The notes below the pieces were generated by a model. That model worked only from the letters and a program-made list of their open reading frames with translations, ran no database searches and had not been told where the DNA came from. Shown here one piece after another: positions 7,031 to 14,044 of a DNA stretch of 20,410 bases; within the stretch, counting starts at the first letter, position 1, and every line of letters begins with the position of its first letter. The position numbers and the translations under genes were made by a program. The DNA is from Thermoanaerobacterales bacterium (lineage in GTDB: Bacteria; Actinomycetota; Acidimicrobiia; Acidimicrobiales; JACDCH01), in assembly GCA_017577565.1 (NCBI GenBank), contig PKRH01000061.1, forward strand, positions 1-20,410, read 5' to 3'.

Positions 7031-8259
7031 GCCGGCGGCGACGCGCCCGCCAGGGCGGCGGCCCTCGTGCCCCGGGCCTCGCGCACCACCCGGTCGTAGA
7101 AGGCGACCCACCGCCGGGCGGTGGCCTGGACCGTCCAGCCCTGCTCGAAGCGGGCCCGGGCGTCCCGGGCCCGGGCGGCGGCCCCGGCGGGATCGGCGAG
7201 CACCTCGACCAGGCCCCGGGCGAGGTCGTCGGCGTCGCCGGGACGGACCAGCCGGGCCGTCGCCGGGTCGACGACCTCCCGCAGGGTCGGCAGGTCGGAG
7301 GCGACGACCGGGCATTCCAGCGCCATGGCCTCGAGCAGGGTGCCGCCGGCGCCCTCCCGCCGCGAGGGGAAGGCGAAGACGTCGGCCGCGGCCAGCAGAT
7401 CGGGGACGTCGTCCCGGACGCCGAGGAACGTGACGGCGTCGCCGAGCCCGCCGGCCGCGACGAGCCGGGCCAGCTCGTCGGTCGCCCGGCCCTCCCGGCC
7501 GGCCACCACCACCCGGAGGTCGGGGAACCGGGCCCGGACCTGCGGCAGCGCCCGCAGCAGCACGTCGAAGCCCTTCTGCGGCTCCTGGCGGCCGACCGCC
7601 AGCACCAGGGGCACGCCGTCGGGCACCCCCAGGCCGGCCCGGACGGTGCGGGCACGGGCGGGGTCGCGGCGGCCGAGCGCCTCGGGGTCGCGCCCCCGGG
7701 GGATCACCTCGACGCGCGACCGGGGCACGAGCAGGCGCCGGGACATGACCCGGGCGACGTGGTCGGTCACGGCGTGGAAGCGGGCGACCCGGCGGGCGGT
7801 CAGGGCGTCGACGGCCTGGGCCGCCCGCAGCTTGAGCCAGCTCACCCCGTCCCGGCGCGCCTGCCCCCGGTCGTAGGTCGAGTTGACCAGGCTGGACACG
7901 CAGGGCACGCCGGCGTGGGCGGCGGCCCGCCGGCCGGCGAGGTCGGCCTCGAACAGCGTCGTGTGGACGACGTCGGGCCCCACCGCCGCGATCAGCTCGC
8001 GCAGACGGCGGTACCACCACCGCCGGTGCCGCCGGCCGTCGGGGGGCGCCAGCGAGGTGACCGGGACGCCGATCCGCTCCAGCTCGGGCCGGAGGCCGTC
8101 CCGCTCGACCAGGTAGGCGACGTGGAGGTCGACGCCCGCGGCCACGAGGTGCGGCGCCAGGACGACGAGCGACTGCTCGGCCCCTGCCCGGGCCAGCGAG
8201 TCGATGACCTGCAGGACACGCCGTCCCGGCGGGGCGGGCGGCGGTTCACGGTCCCCCAT
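7024..8259 (-). CDS. glycosyltransferase family 4 (GT-B fold)
   Basis: GT4 enzyme of 411 aa, last gene of the minus-strand polysaccharide operon. The N-terminal half shows VLQVIDSLARAGAEQSL and VVHTTLFEADLAGR. The donor half shows LAVGRQEPQKGFDVLLRAL, then the E-x7-E motif at about residues 302-310 (EGAGGTLLE), and ASDLPTLREVV. In the linker the usual N-G-V/I-D appears as PRGRDPE. ATG 8259 lies 14 nt inside the preceding epimerase gene, so translation is probably coupled; the Shine-Dalgarno match is weak. Stop TAG at 7024-7026 lies inside the convergent membrane protein gene. Predicted to transfer one sugar of the repeat unit; donor unknown. Confidence 0.88.
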   Translation of the reverse strand: MGDREPPPAPPGRRVLQVIDSLARAGAEQSLVVLAPHLVAAGVDLHVAYLVERDGLRPELERIGVPVTSLAPPDGRRHRRWWYRRLRELIAAVGPDVVHTTLFEADLAGRRAAAHAGVPCVSSLVNSTYDRGQARRDGVSWLKLRAAQAVDALTARRVARFHAVTDHVARVMSRRLLVPRSRVEVIPRGRDPEALGRRDPARARTVRAGLGVPDGVPLVLAVGRQEPQKGFDVLLRALPQVRARFPDLRVVVAGREGRATDELARLVAAGGLGDAVTFLGVRDDVPDLLAAADVFAFPSRREGAGGTLLEAMALECPVVASDLPTLREVVDPATARLVRPGDADDLARGLVEVLADPAGAAARARDARARFEQGWTVQATARRWVAFYDRVVREARGTRAAALAGASPPAQ

Positions 8260-9199
8260 CGGGTCGCCCCAGCTGGTGCGCCACCTGGCGTTTGATGCCC
8301 TCGGCGAGCGGCACCTCCGGCTCCCAGCCGAGGTACCGGCGGGCCCGCTCGATCGCGCCGCCGGTGGCCCGCACGTCGCCCGGCTGCTCGGGGAGGTGGC
8401 GGAGGATCGGCGCCCGGCCGACGCACTCGCCCACCATCTCCAGGACCCGGTTCACGGTGGTCGACGACCCGCCGGCGACGTTGAGGACGGTGCCCGGCGG
8501 GACGTCGGCCGTGGCGGCGGCGATCGTCGCCCGGGCGGCGTCGCCGACGTAGGTGAAGTCGCGGACCTGCTCGCCGTCGCCGTAGACGGGGACCGGCTCG
8601 CCGGCGGCGACCCGCTCGATGAACCGGTGCAGCCCCATGTCGGGGCGCTGCGCCGGCCCGTAGACGGTGAAGTAGCGCAGCATCACCACCGGCAGGCCCC
8701 AGTTGTCGACGTAGGCCCGGGCCAGGTGCTCCATGGCCAGCTTGGTCACGCCGTAGGGGCTGAACGGCCGGGTCGGCGACTCCTCGTCGGTCGGGTAGGT
8801 GGCGGCGTTGCCGTAGACCGACGACGACGAGGCCAGCACCACCCGGGGCACGCCGGTGCGGCGAGCGGCCTCGAGCAGCCGCTGCGAGGCGGTGACGTTG
8901 CGCTCGACGTAGCAGGCGAACCCGTCCTCCCACGACAGGCGGACGCCCGGCTGGCCGGCCAGGTGGATGACCGCGTCGGCCCCGGTGAGCAGCTCGTCGA
9001 GGGGGGCGGTGACGAGGTCGAGCTCCTCGCCCCGGTACCCGGGCCGGCCCGCGAGGGCGCGGGCGTTGGCCCGCTTGACCGCGGGGTCGTAGTAGTCGGT
9101 GAAGGCGTCGACGCCCACGACGTCGTGACGGCCGTCGAGGAGAGCGGTGCAGACGTGCCGGCCGATGAAGCCGGCGGCCCCCGTCACGACGAATCGCAT
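8246..9199 (-). CDS. NAD-dependent nucleotide-sugar epimerase, UDP-glucuronate 4-epimerase-like
   Basis: Extended short-chain dehydrogenase of 317 aa. NAD motif TGAAGFIG at 6-13; catalytic Tyr149 and Lys153 in PYGVTK, with Ser in the preceding SSSSVYG. The segment DAFTDYYDPAVKR (31-43) and HLAGQPGVRLSW (79-90) closely follow the pattern of UDP-glucuronate 4-epimerases, which makes a uronic-acid substrate likely. That fits the UDP-sugar dehydrogenase gene just upstream. ATG 9199 was chosen over in-frame GTG 9223 because a GGTGGGGA site precedes it and the protein then begins directly at the first beta strand. Separated by 76 nt from the upstream gene and preceded by a possible promoter; overlaps the next gene by 14 nt. 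Confidence 0.87.
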   Translation of the reverse strand: MRFVVTGAAGFIGRHVCTALLDGRHDVVGVDAFTDYYDPAVKRANARALAGRPGYRGEELDLVTAPLDELLTGADAVIHLAGQPGVRLSWEDGFACYVERNVTASQRLLEAARRTGVPRVVLASSSSVYGNAATYPTDEESPTRPFSPYGVTKLAMEHLARAYVDNWGLPVVMLRYFTVYGPAQRPDMGLHRFIERVAAGEPVPVYGDGEQVRDFTYVGDAARATIAAATADVPPGTVLNVAGGSSTTVNRVLEMVGECVGRAPILRHLPEQPGDVRATGGAIERARRYLGWEPEVPLAEGIKRQVAHQLGRPDGGP

Positions 9200-9249
9200 C
9201 ACATCCCCACCGTTCGGACGCACCTGCGGGTGGCGCGCCGTGTGCGCGG

Positions 9250-9255
9250 ATCCTA
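9250..9255 (-). promoter_or_regulatory. possible internal -10 box TAGGAT
   Basis: TAGGAT on the minus strand lies in the only sizeable gap of the operon (9200-9275). It would start a transcript near 9243, about 44 nt before ATG 9199. No good -35 box is visible, so it may be a weak internal promoter for the last two genes. Confidence 0.4.
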
Positions 9256-9275
9256 CGACCCGGCCGGTCGGCCCG

Positions 9276-10625
9276 CTAGAGCACCTCGCCGGAGAACTCG
9301 AGGTGGCGCATGACGCCCTTGGTGTCGAGCACCAGCTTGGCGTGCCGGGCGATGTCCTCCAGCGGGAAGTCCGGGTGGTCGACGAGCAGGATCACCAGGT
9401 CGGCGGCCGCCAGCTCCTCGGGCGTGCAGGGCACGACCGGGGCCGGCACCGAGGGCGCCACCGCCTTGGGCAGGTACGGCTCGCAGGCCCGCACGTCGGC
9501 CCCCATGGCCACGAGGCGCTCGACCACGGCGATCGAGGGCGACTCCCGCCAGTCGGACGTCCCGGCCTTGTAGCTGAGGCCGAGGGCCAGGATCCGGCTG
9601 CCGTTGACCGCCTTGCGCTCGCGGTTCAGCATCGTCATCACCCGGGTGACGACGAAGTCGGGCATGTGCTCGTTGACGTCGTTGGCCAGCTCGACGAACC
9701 GGAACGTCTGGCCGAGCCGGCGCTTGACCCGCCACGACAGGTAGGAGGGGTCGATGGGCAGGCAGTGCCCGCCGACGCCCGGGCCGGGCGTGAACCGCAT
9801 GAAGCCGAACGGCTTCGTGCTGGCCGCGTCGATGGCGCCCCAGATGTCGATGCCCATCTGGTAGGCGAACATGGCCAGCTCGTTGACCAGGGCGATGTTG
9901 ACGTGCCGGAAGGTGTTCTCCAGCAGCTTCACCAGCTCGGCGTCGCCGGTGGAGCCCACCGGGACGACGGTGTCGACCAGCGCCCCGTAGAACGCCTCGA
10001 CCGCCCGGCGCGAGCGCTCGTCGATGCCCGAGACCACCTTGGGGGTGTTGACGAAGTTCCAGGTGGGGTTGCCCGGGTCGATGCGCTCCGGCGAGTAGCC
10101 CAGGAAGAACTCCGAGCCCGCCTTCAGGCCCGACTGCTCGAGGATCGGGCGCACCAGCTCCTCGGTCGTGCCCGGGTAGGTCGTCGACTCGAGCACGACG
10201 AGCGCGCCCGCCCGCAGCCGGCGGGCGAGGGTGGCCGCCGCCTCCTCGACGTAGGACAGGTCGGGCGCCCCGTCCCGCAGCGGGGTGGGCACGGTGATGA
10301 CCGCGACGTCGAAGGGGCCGACGTCGGCCGGCTCGTCCACCGCCCGGTAGCCGGCGGCGAGAGCGGCCTGCAGCTCCTCGTCGGAGACGTCCGCCACGTA
10401 GGAGGTGCCGGCCCGGAGGGCGGCCGCCCGCTCGGGCGAGGCCTCCAGCCCGACGACCGGGAAGCCGACCTCGACCGCCCGCATGGCCACGGGCAGGCCG
10501 ACGTAGCCCTGGCCGACGAGCAGCACGCGGGCGGTCCGCTCCTCGATGCGCCGCAGCAGCACCTCGAGCAGGTCGTCGTCCGTGCGTGCCGGCGCGGGGG
10601 CCGGCGCCAGCGTGGTGTCGGTCAT
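9276..10625 (-). CDS. UDP-sugar (UDP-GlcNAc-type) 6-dehydrogenase
   Basis: NAD-dependent oxidation of C6 of a UDP-hexose or UDP-HexNAc to the uronic acid in the cytoplasm. 449 aa, usual length. Rossmann motif GQGYVGLP at 38-45; central domain with Lys233 and Asn237 (ELVKLLENTFR); catalytic Cys288 in GPGVGGHCLPIDP; C-terminal UDP-binding domain with LGLSYKAGTSDWRESP. The FFLGYSPERIDPGN segment resembles WbpA/TviB-type UDP-GlcNAc dehydrogenases more than Ugd-type UDP-glucose dehydrogenases, so UDP-GlcNAcA is the likelier product. The first ~30 residues are a loose Ala/Pro-rich extension. ATG 10625 overlaps the previous stop in an ATGA and has AGGAG about 8 nt upstream. Flanked by two epimerases that could convert its product. 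Confidence 0.9.
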   Translation of the reverse strand: MTDTTLAPAPAPARTDDDLLEVLLRRIEERTARVLLVGQGYVGLPVAMRAVEVGFPVVGLEASPERAAALRAGTSYVADVSDEELQAALAAGYRAVDEPADVGPFDVAVITVPTPLRDGAPDLSYVEEAAATLARRLRAGALVVLESTTYPGTTEELVRPILEQSGLKAGSEFFLGYSPERIDPGNPTWNFVNTPKVVSGIDERSRRAVEAFYGALVDTVVPVGSTGDAELVKLLENTFRHVNIALVNELAMFAYQMGIDIWGAIDAASTKPFGFMRFTPGPGVGGHCLPIDPSYLSWRVKRRLGQTFRFVELANDVNEHMPDFVVTRVMTMLNRERKAVNGSRILALGLSYKAGTSDWRESPSIAVVERLVAMGADVRACEPYLPKAVAPSVPAPVVPCTPEELAAADLVILLVDHPDFPLEDIARHAKLVLDTKGVMRHLEFSGEVL

Positions 10626-11575
10626 GAGATCTTCTCCTGGGTGGGCTGGGCACGCTCGCGGAACCAGGCGAGCGTGCGGGCGAGGCCTTCGCGGAAGCTG
10701 ACCGCGGGGGCGTAGCCGAGGTCGCGCCGGGCGGCGCTGATGTCGGCGTGCGAGTGCCGCACGTCGCCCGGCCGGGGATCGGTGTGGACGGGGGTGACGG
10801 AGACGCCGAGCTCGTCGGACAGCAGGTCGAGCAGCTCGAGCAGCGACGCCGGCCGGCCGCGGGCGATGTTGTAGGCCCGCCCGGCGCACCGGTCGGCGGG
10901 CGCCTCGGCCGCGCGGAGGTTGGCGGCCACGGCGTCGGCCACGAAGGTGAAGTCCCGGCTCTGGCGGCCGTCGCCGTGCACCCGCGGCGGCACGCCGCGG
11001 AGCAGGGCGTCGACGAACAGGGGGATGACCGCCGCGTAGGGGCTGTCGTGGCGCTGGCGGGGGCCGAAGACGTTGAAGTAGCGCAGGCAGACGGTCTCCA
11101 GGCCGTGCAGCTCCCAGAACACCCGGGCGTAGTGCTCGCCGGCCAGCTTGGTGACCGCGTAGGGCGAGCGGGGGACGAGCGGCGCCGTCTCGGGCGTCGG
11201 CACCTGGGAGGCGCCGCCGTAGACCGACGACGACGAGGCCAGCACGACCCGGCGCACGCCGGCCCGGTGGGCCGCGTCGAGCACGGCGAGCGTCCCCCGC
11301 ACGTTGGCCTGGTCGCTGGCCAGCGGGTCGGCGACCGAGCGGGCGACCGAGCCCAGCGCCGCCTGGTGGAAGACGACCTCGCACCCGGCGACCGCCCGGG
11401 CGACGGTGTCGGGGTCGGTGACGTCGCCCTCGATGACCTCGACGCCGGCCGGGAGGTTGTCCAGCCGGCCGGTGGCGAGGTTGTCGAGCACCACGACGTC
11501 GTCGCCCCGGGCCAGGAGGGCGTCGACGAGGTGCGAGCCGATGAAGCCGGCGCCGCCGGTGACGAGCGCCCTCAC
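10622..11575 (-). CDS. NAD-dependent nucleotide-sugar epimerase/dehydratase
   Basis: Extended SDR of 317 aa. NAD motif TGGAGFIGSH starts at residue 6; acid residue Asp31 in LDNLATG ends strand 2; Tyr139 and Lys143 in PYAVTKLAGEHY are the catalytic pair, with SSSSVYGG before them. Segments LRYFNVFGPRQ and DGRQSRDFTFV are those of UDP-glucose/UDP-GlcNAc(A) 4-epimerases (GalE, WbpP or TviC type). With the dehydrogenase next to it, conversion of UDP-GlcNAcA to UDP-GalNAcA is a reasonable guess but UDP-Glc/UDP-Gal cannot be excluded. GTG 11575 overlaps the aminotransferase stop in a GTGA, and its own stop overlaps the next ATG. Confidence 0.88.
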   Translation of the reverse strand: MRALVTGGAGFIGSHLVDALLARGDDVVVLDNLATGRLDNLPAGVEVIEGDVTDPDTVARAVAGCEVVFHQAALGSVARSVADPLASDQANVRGTLAVLDAAHRAGVRRVVLASSSSVYGGASQVPTPETAPLVPRSPYAVTKLAGEHYARVFWELHGLETVCLRYFNVFGPRQRHDSPYAAVIPLFVDALLRGVPPRVHGDGRQSRDFTFVADAVAANLRAAEAPADRCAGRAYNIARGRPASLLELLDLLSDELGVSVTPVHTDPRPGDVRHSHADISAARRDLGYAPAVSFREGLARTLAWFRERAQPTQEKIS

Positions 11576-12762
11576 GACCGCACCCCCGCGGTCGTGCCGA
11601 CGGCCGCCCGCACGGCGTCGGCCCGCTCGTGGAGCCGGGCCAGCAGCTCGACCACGCGGTCGACGGCCGCGGGCGGCATGTCCCGCCACAGCGGCAGGCT
11701 GACGACCCGGTCCGACACCCAGTCGGTCACCGGCAGCGGCGGGGTGCCGAGGTCGGCGTAGGCCCGCTGGCGGTGGACCGGCGGGTGGAAGTACGGCCGG
11801 GTGTCGACGCCCTCGGCCTTCAGCGCCGCCGCCACGGTGTCGCGGTCGAGGCCGTAGGCCTCCTCGTCGACGATGACCGTGAAGTCCTTCCAGGTCGACG
11901 CGTCGCCGGGGTCGACCGCCTGCGGCCGGACACCGGGCACCGCGGCCAGGGCCTCCTGGTAGCGGGCGGCGAGCCGGCGGCGGATCGCCAGGTGCTCGTC
12001 CAGCTCGGCCAGCGACTCGAGCGCCACCGCCGCGTGCAGCTCGGACATGCGGGCGTTCAGGCCGGCGAAGCGGGTGTCGTAGTCGCCCGGGTTGCCGTAG
12101 TCGACGCCGAGGCGGATGCGCGCCGCCAGCTCGGGGTCGCGCACGGCGACGAGACCCCCCTCGCCGGCGGTCATCGGCTTGGTCGGGCTGAGGCTGAAGA
12201 CCTCGGCGTCGCCGAACGACCCGACCGGCCGCCCGGCGCGGGTGGCGCCGAAGCCGTGGGCGGCGTCGAAGACGACCGCCAGCCCGGCGGCCCGGCCGAC
12301 CTTCTCGACCTCCTCCGGCGCGCAGGGGGCGCCGAACACGTGGGTGCCGACCAGCACCGAGGCGCCCTCCAGGCGGATGGCCGCGTCGGCCACGTCGAGC
12401 TGGCAGCTGGCCGCGTCGCACTCGGCGAAGCGCGGCACCGCGCCCGCCCACCGGGCCGCGTGGGCGGTGGCCGAGAACGTGAAGCTGGGCATGACCACGG
12501 CCGTGCCCGGCCGGGCGAGCGCCTGGAAGACGAGCATCAGGCCGGCGGTGCAGGACGCCACCGCCACGACCTCGGGCACGCCGAGGCGCTCGGCCGCGGC
12601 CGCCTCCAGCTCCCGCACGAGCGGCCCGTTGGTGAGCACGCCCCGCTCGTAGGAGGGGGCGAGCCGCGCGGTCACGCGCTCGAGGGGCGGCGTCGCGGGC
12701 CGGAAGAACGGCAGCCCCTCGGGGAAGGCCGGCTGCCCGCCCAGCAGCGCGAGGTCGGTCAT
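11572..12762 (-). CDS. DegT/DnrJ/EryC1/StrS-family sugar aminotransferase
   Basis: PLP-dependent aminotransferase adding an amino group to a keto-nucleotide sugar. 396 aa. PLP-related features: VASCTAGL near residue 68 (usually S-G/N-T), MPSFTFSATAHA at 91-102, Asp166 in FDAAHGFG contacting the pyridine nitrogen, and Lys195 in SLSPTKPMTAGEGG as the Schiff-base lysine. C-terminal YFHPPVHRQRAY is also typical. The likely substrate is the 4-keto sugar made by the dehydratase at 15711-17600, giving a 4-amino-4,6-dideoxy sugar as in bacillosamine pathways; a 3-amino sugar is possible. ATG 12762 forms a TAATG junction with the previous stop and has GAGGAG about 8 nt upstream. No N-acetyltransferase is found nearby. 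Confidence 0.9.
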   Translation of the reverse strand: MTDLALLGGQPAFPEGLPFFRPATPPLERVTARLAPSYERGVLTNGPLVRELEAAAAERLGVPEVVAVASCTAGLMLVFQALARPGTAVVMPSFTFSATAHAARWAGAVPRFAECDAASCQLDVADAAIRLEGASVLVGTHVFGAPCAPEEVEKVGRAAGLAVVFDAAHGFGATRAGRPVGSFGDAEVFSLSPTKPMTAGEGGLVAVRDPELAARIRLGVDYGNPGDYDTRFAGLNARMSELHAAVALESLAELDEHLAIRRRLAARYQEALAAVPGVRPQAVDPGDASTWKDFTVIVDEEAYGLDRDTVAAALKAEGVDTRPYFHPPVHRQRAYADLGTPPLPVTDWVSDRVVSLPLWRDMPPAAVDRVVELLARLHERADAVRAAVGTTAGVRS

Positions 12763-13784
12763 TATCGTCTCCTCGTGGACCACGGCGCCCGGACGGCCAT
12801 CCCCGGCCCGCTCGTGAACATCGTCGTGGCCACCGGCACCCCGGCGGGGGCCGGCGAGCGCCGCAGCACGCGCTGGGCGAACCCCTTGCGGGCGACGGGC
12901 GCCGGCGCCGGGCGTTCGGCGGCCTGGTGCGGGCGGCGGCCGGCCACCCGCTGGGCCCAGACCGACAGCTCGGTCTTGTCGGCGAGGTCGAACGTGCCCC
13001 ACGCCAGGGCGATGGCCTCGGCCAGCGCGCCGGTGAGCCCGAGCGCCTCGGCCAGGCGCCGCGCCGCGGCGGCGTCGAGGCCGGCCGACAGCGCGAGCTG
13101 GGCGACGTCCCGCTGGCGGGCCAGCGGCACGACCGGCGACCCGGCCACCTCGAGGGCGGCGGCGACCAGCTGCTGCTCGAGCGACAGGACCGGGACCCGG
13201 CAGCCGGCCAGCTCGAGGTGCGCCGGCGGGCCCAGGCGCACGAGCAGCGGGGCGGCCCCGCCGGTCTCGGACGCCGCCCCGCCCCCGGCGGGGCCCTCGG
13301 CGAGCCCGGGGAGCGACGCCAGCAGGACCAGGCGCTCGGTGCGCGGCCCCGACCCGGCGGGGGCGGGGCCCTGCAGGGCCCGAGCCTCGGCCAGGCGGGC
13401 CGGTGGCACGAGGACGTGCGCCCGGCGGGCCGGGCGGAGCGCGGCGTCGCCGTAGGCGAGCCGGCGCGCCGGGCCGTCGACGACGCGGTGGTCGATGCCG
13501 GCGGCGGTCAGCACCGACGACGCCGTGACGGCCCGGCGCTCGACGAGCAGCGACAGCCCGGCGTGCTCGGCGACGAGCACGGCCAGCTCGTCGGCCTGGC
13601 CGGGCGTCAGCACCAGGTCGCCGGCGGCGGCGGCCGCCGCCAGGAAGCCGACGAGGTCGGCGGCGACGCAGCCCTGGACGAGGTCGAACCACTCCGGCTC
13701 GGACAGCGGGCCCGGCGGGAGCTCGGTCCGGCTGCCGGCGAGGCCGTGGGCCGCCACGGCGACGAGCCGGTCGGAGGTCGGCAT
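12762..13784 (-). CDS. nucleotidyltransferase-fold protein (NTP_transf_5-like), catalytic residues lost
   Basis: 340-aa protein that I align with the uncharacterised nucleotidyltransferases of the NTP_transf_5 type found beside PqqD-like genes in polysaccharide loci. The helical N-terminus (30-95) is followed by AAGIDHRVVDGPARRLAYGDAALRP at about 94-118 (split here by eye), matching the family's aagI..LKG..l...lY.d..lRp pattern. The family's D-x-D after R-P is here Arg121-Ala-His123, and the K of LKG is Asp103. The later acidic position also seems absent (LLVRLG, 180-185). The LSLEQQLVAAALEV segment (200-213) matches the helix after the core. The C-terminal 80 residues are Pro/Arg/Ala-rich. 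So it is probably catalytically inactive, perhaps a binding or regulatory partner. ATG 13784 forms TGATG with the PqqD-like stop; GTG 13787 is an alternative. Confidence 0.6.
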   Translation of the reverse strand: MPTSDRLVAVAAHGLAGSRTELPPGPLSEPEWFDLVQGCVAADLVGFLAAAAAAGDLVLTPGQADELAVLVAEHAGLSLLVERRAVTASSVLTAAGIDHRVVDGPARRLAYGDAALRPARRAHVLVPPARLAEARALQGPAPAGSGPRTERLVLLASLPGLAEGPAGGGAASETGGAAPLLVRLGPPAHLELAGCRVPVLSLEQQLVAAALEVAGSPVVPLARQRDVAQLALSAGLDAAAARRLAEALGLTGALAEAIALAWGTFDLADKTELSVWAQRVAGRRPHQAAERPAPAPVARKGFAQRVLRRSPAPAGVPVATTMFTSGPGMAVRAPWSTRRR

Positions 13785-14044
13785 CACGGCACCTCGCGCA
13801 CGAGTCCGAGGGACAGCAGGCGTTCGATGGCGCGCCGCACCGCCGGGGGCTCGCCGAGCTCGGCGAGGGCGGTGGCCGGCGCCGGCACGGCCAGCGCGTC
13901 CCACACGGCCCGCTCGAGCGGCGACAGCGTCGTCGCCGCCCGGGCGTCGCCCGCCAGCGCGACGGCCCCGTCGCCGGTCGTGGCGACGAGCGCGTCGCCG
14001 TCACGGGCCCACCGGCCCGGCGCCCGCCCTGGTCCGGAGGTCAC
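13784..14044 (-). CDS. small PqqD-like winged-helix protein
   Basis: 86-aa protein with the layout of PqqD-family/RRE domains: a short beta hairpin region (residues 11-35), LSPLERAVWDAL (40-51) as the helix that follows the strands, and a C-terminal helix with VRRAIERLLSLGLVREV (69-85). PqqD-type domains bind peptides for RiPP enzymes, but related small proteins also occur in exopolysaccharide loci without any known peptide. No precursor peptide or radical SAM gene is seen here. GTG 14044 overlaps the kinase-like gene stop in a GTGA and its TGA overlaps the next ATG in TGATG, so it is tightly coupled to both neighbours. I infer that it partners the nucleotidyltransferase-fold protein. Too short and Ala-rich for full certainty. 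Confidence 0.6.
   Translation of the reverse strand: MTSGPGRAPGRWARDGDALVATTGDGAVALAGDARAATTLSPLERAVWDALAVPAPATALAELGEPPAVRRAIERLLSLGLVREVP

Noticed and set aside
9200..9223. Upstream GTG start for the UDP-glucuronate-epimerase-like gene
   Set aside because: It would add eight residues ahead of the first Rossmann strand; a GGTGGGGA ribosome site fits ATG 9199.
13784..14044. PqqD-like protein as part of a RiPP (lasso peptide or PQQ-like) pathway
   Set aside because: No precursor peptide, radical SAM, leader peptidase or cyclase gene is present and there is no intergenic room for a precursor in the operon; the polysaccharide context explains it better.
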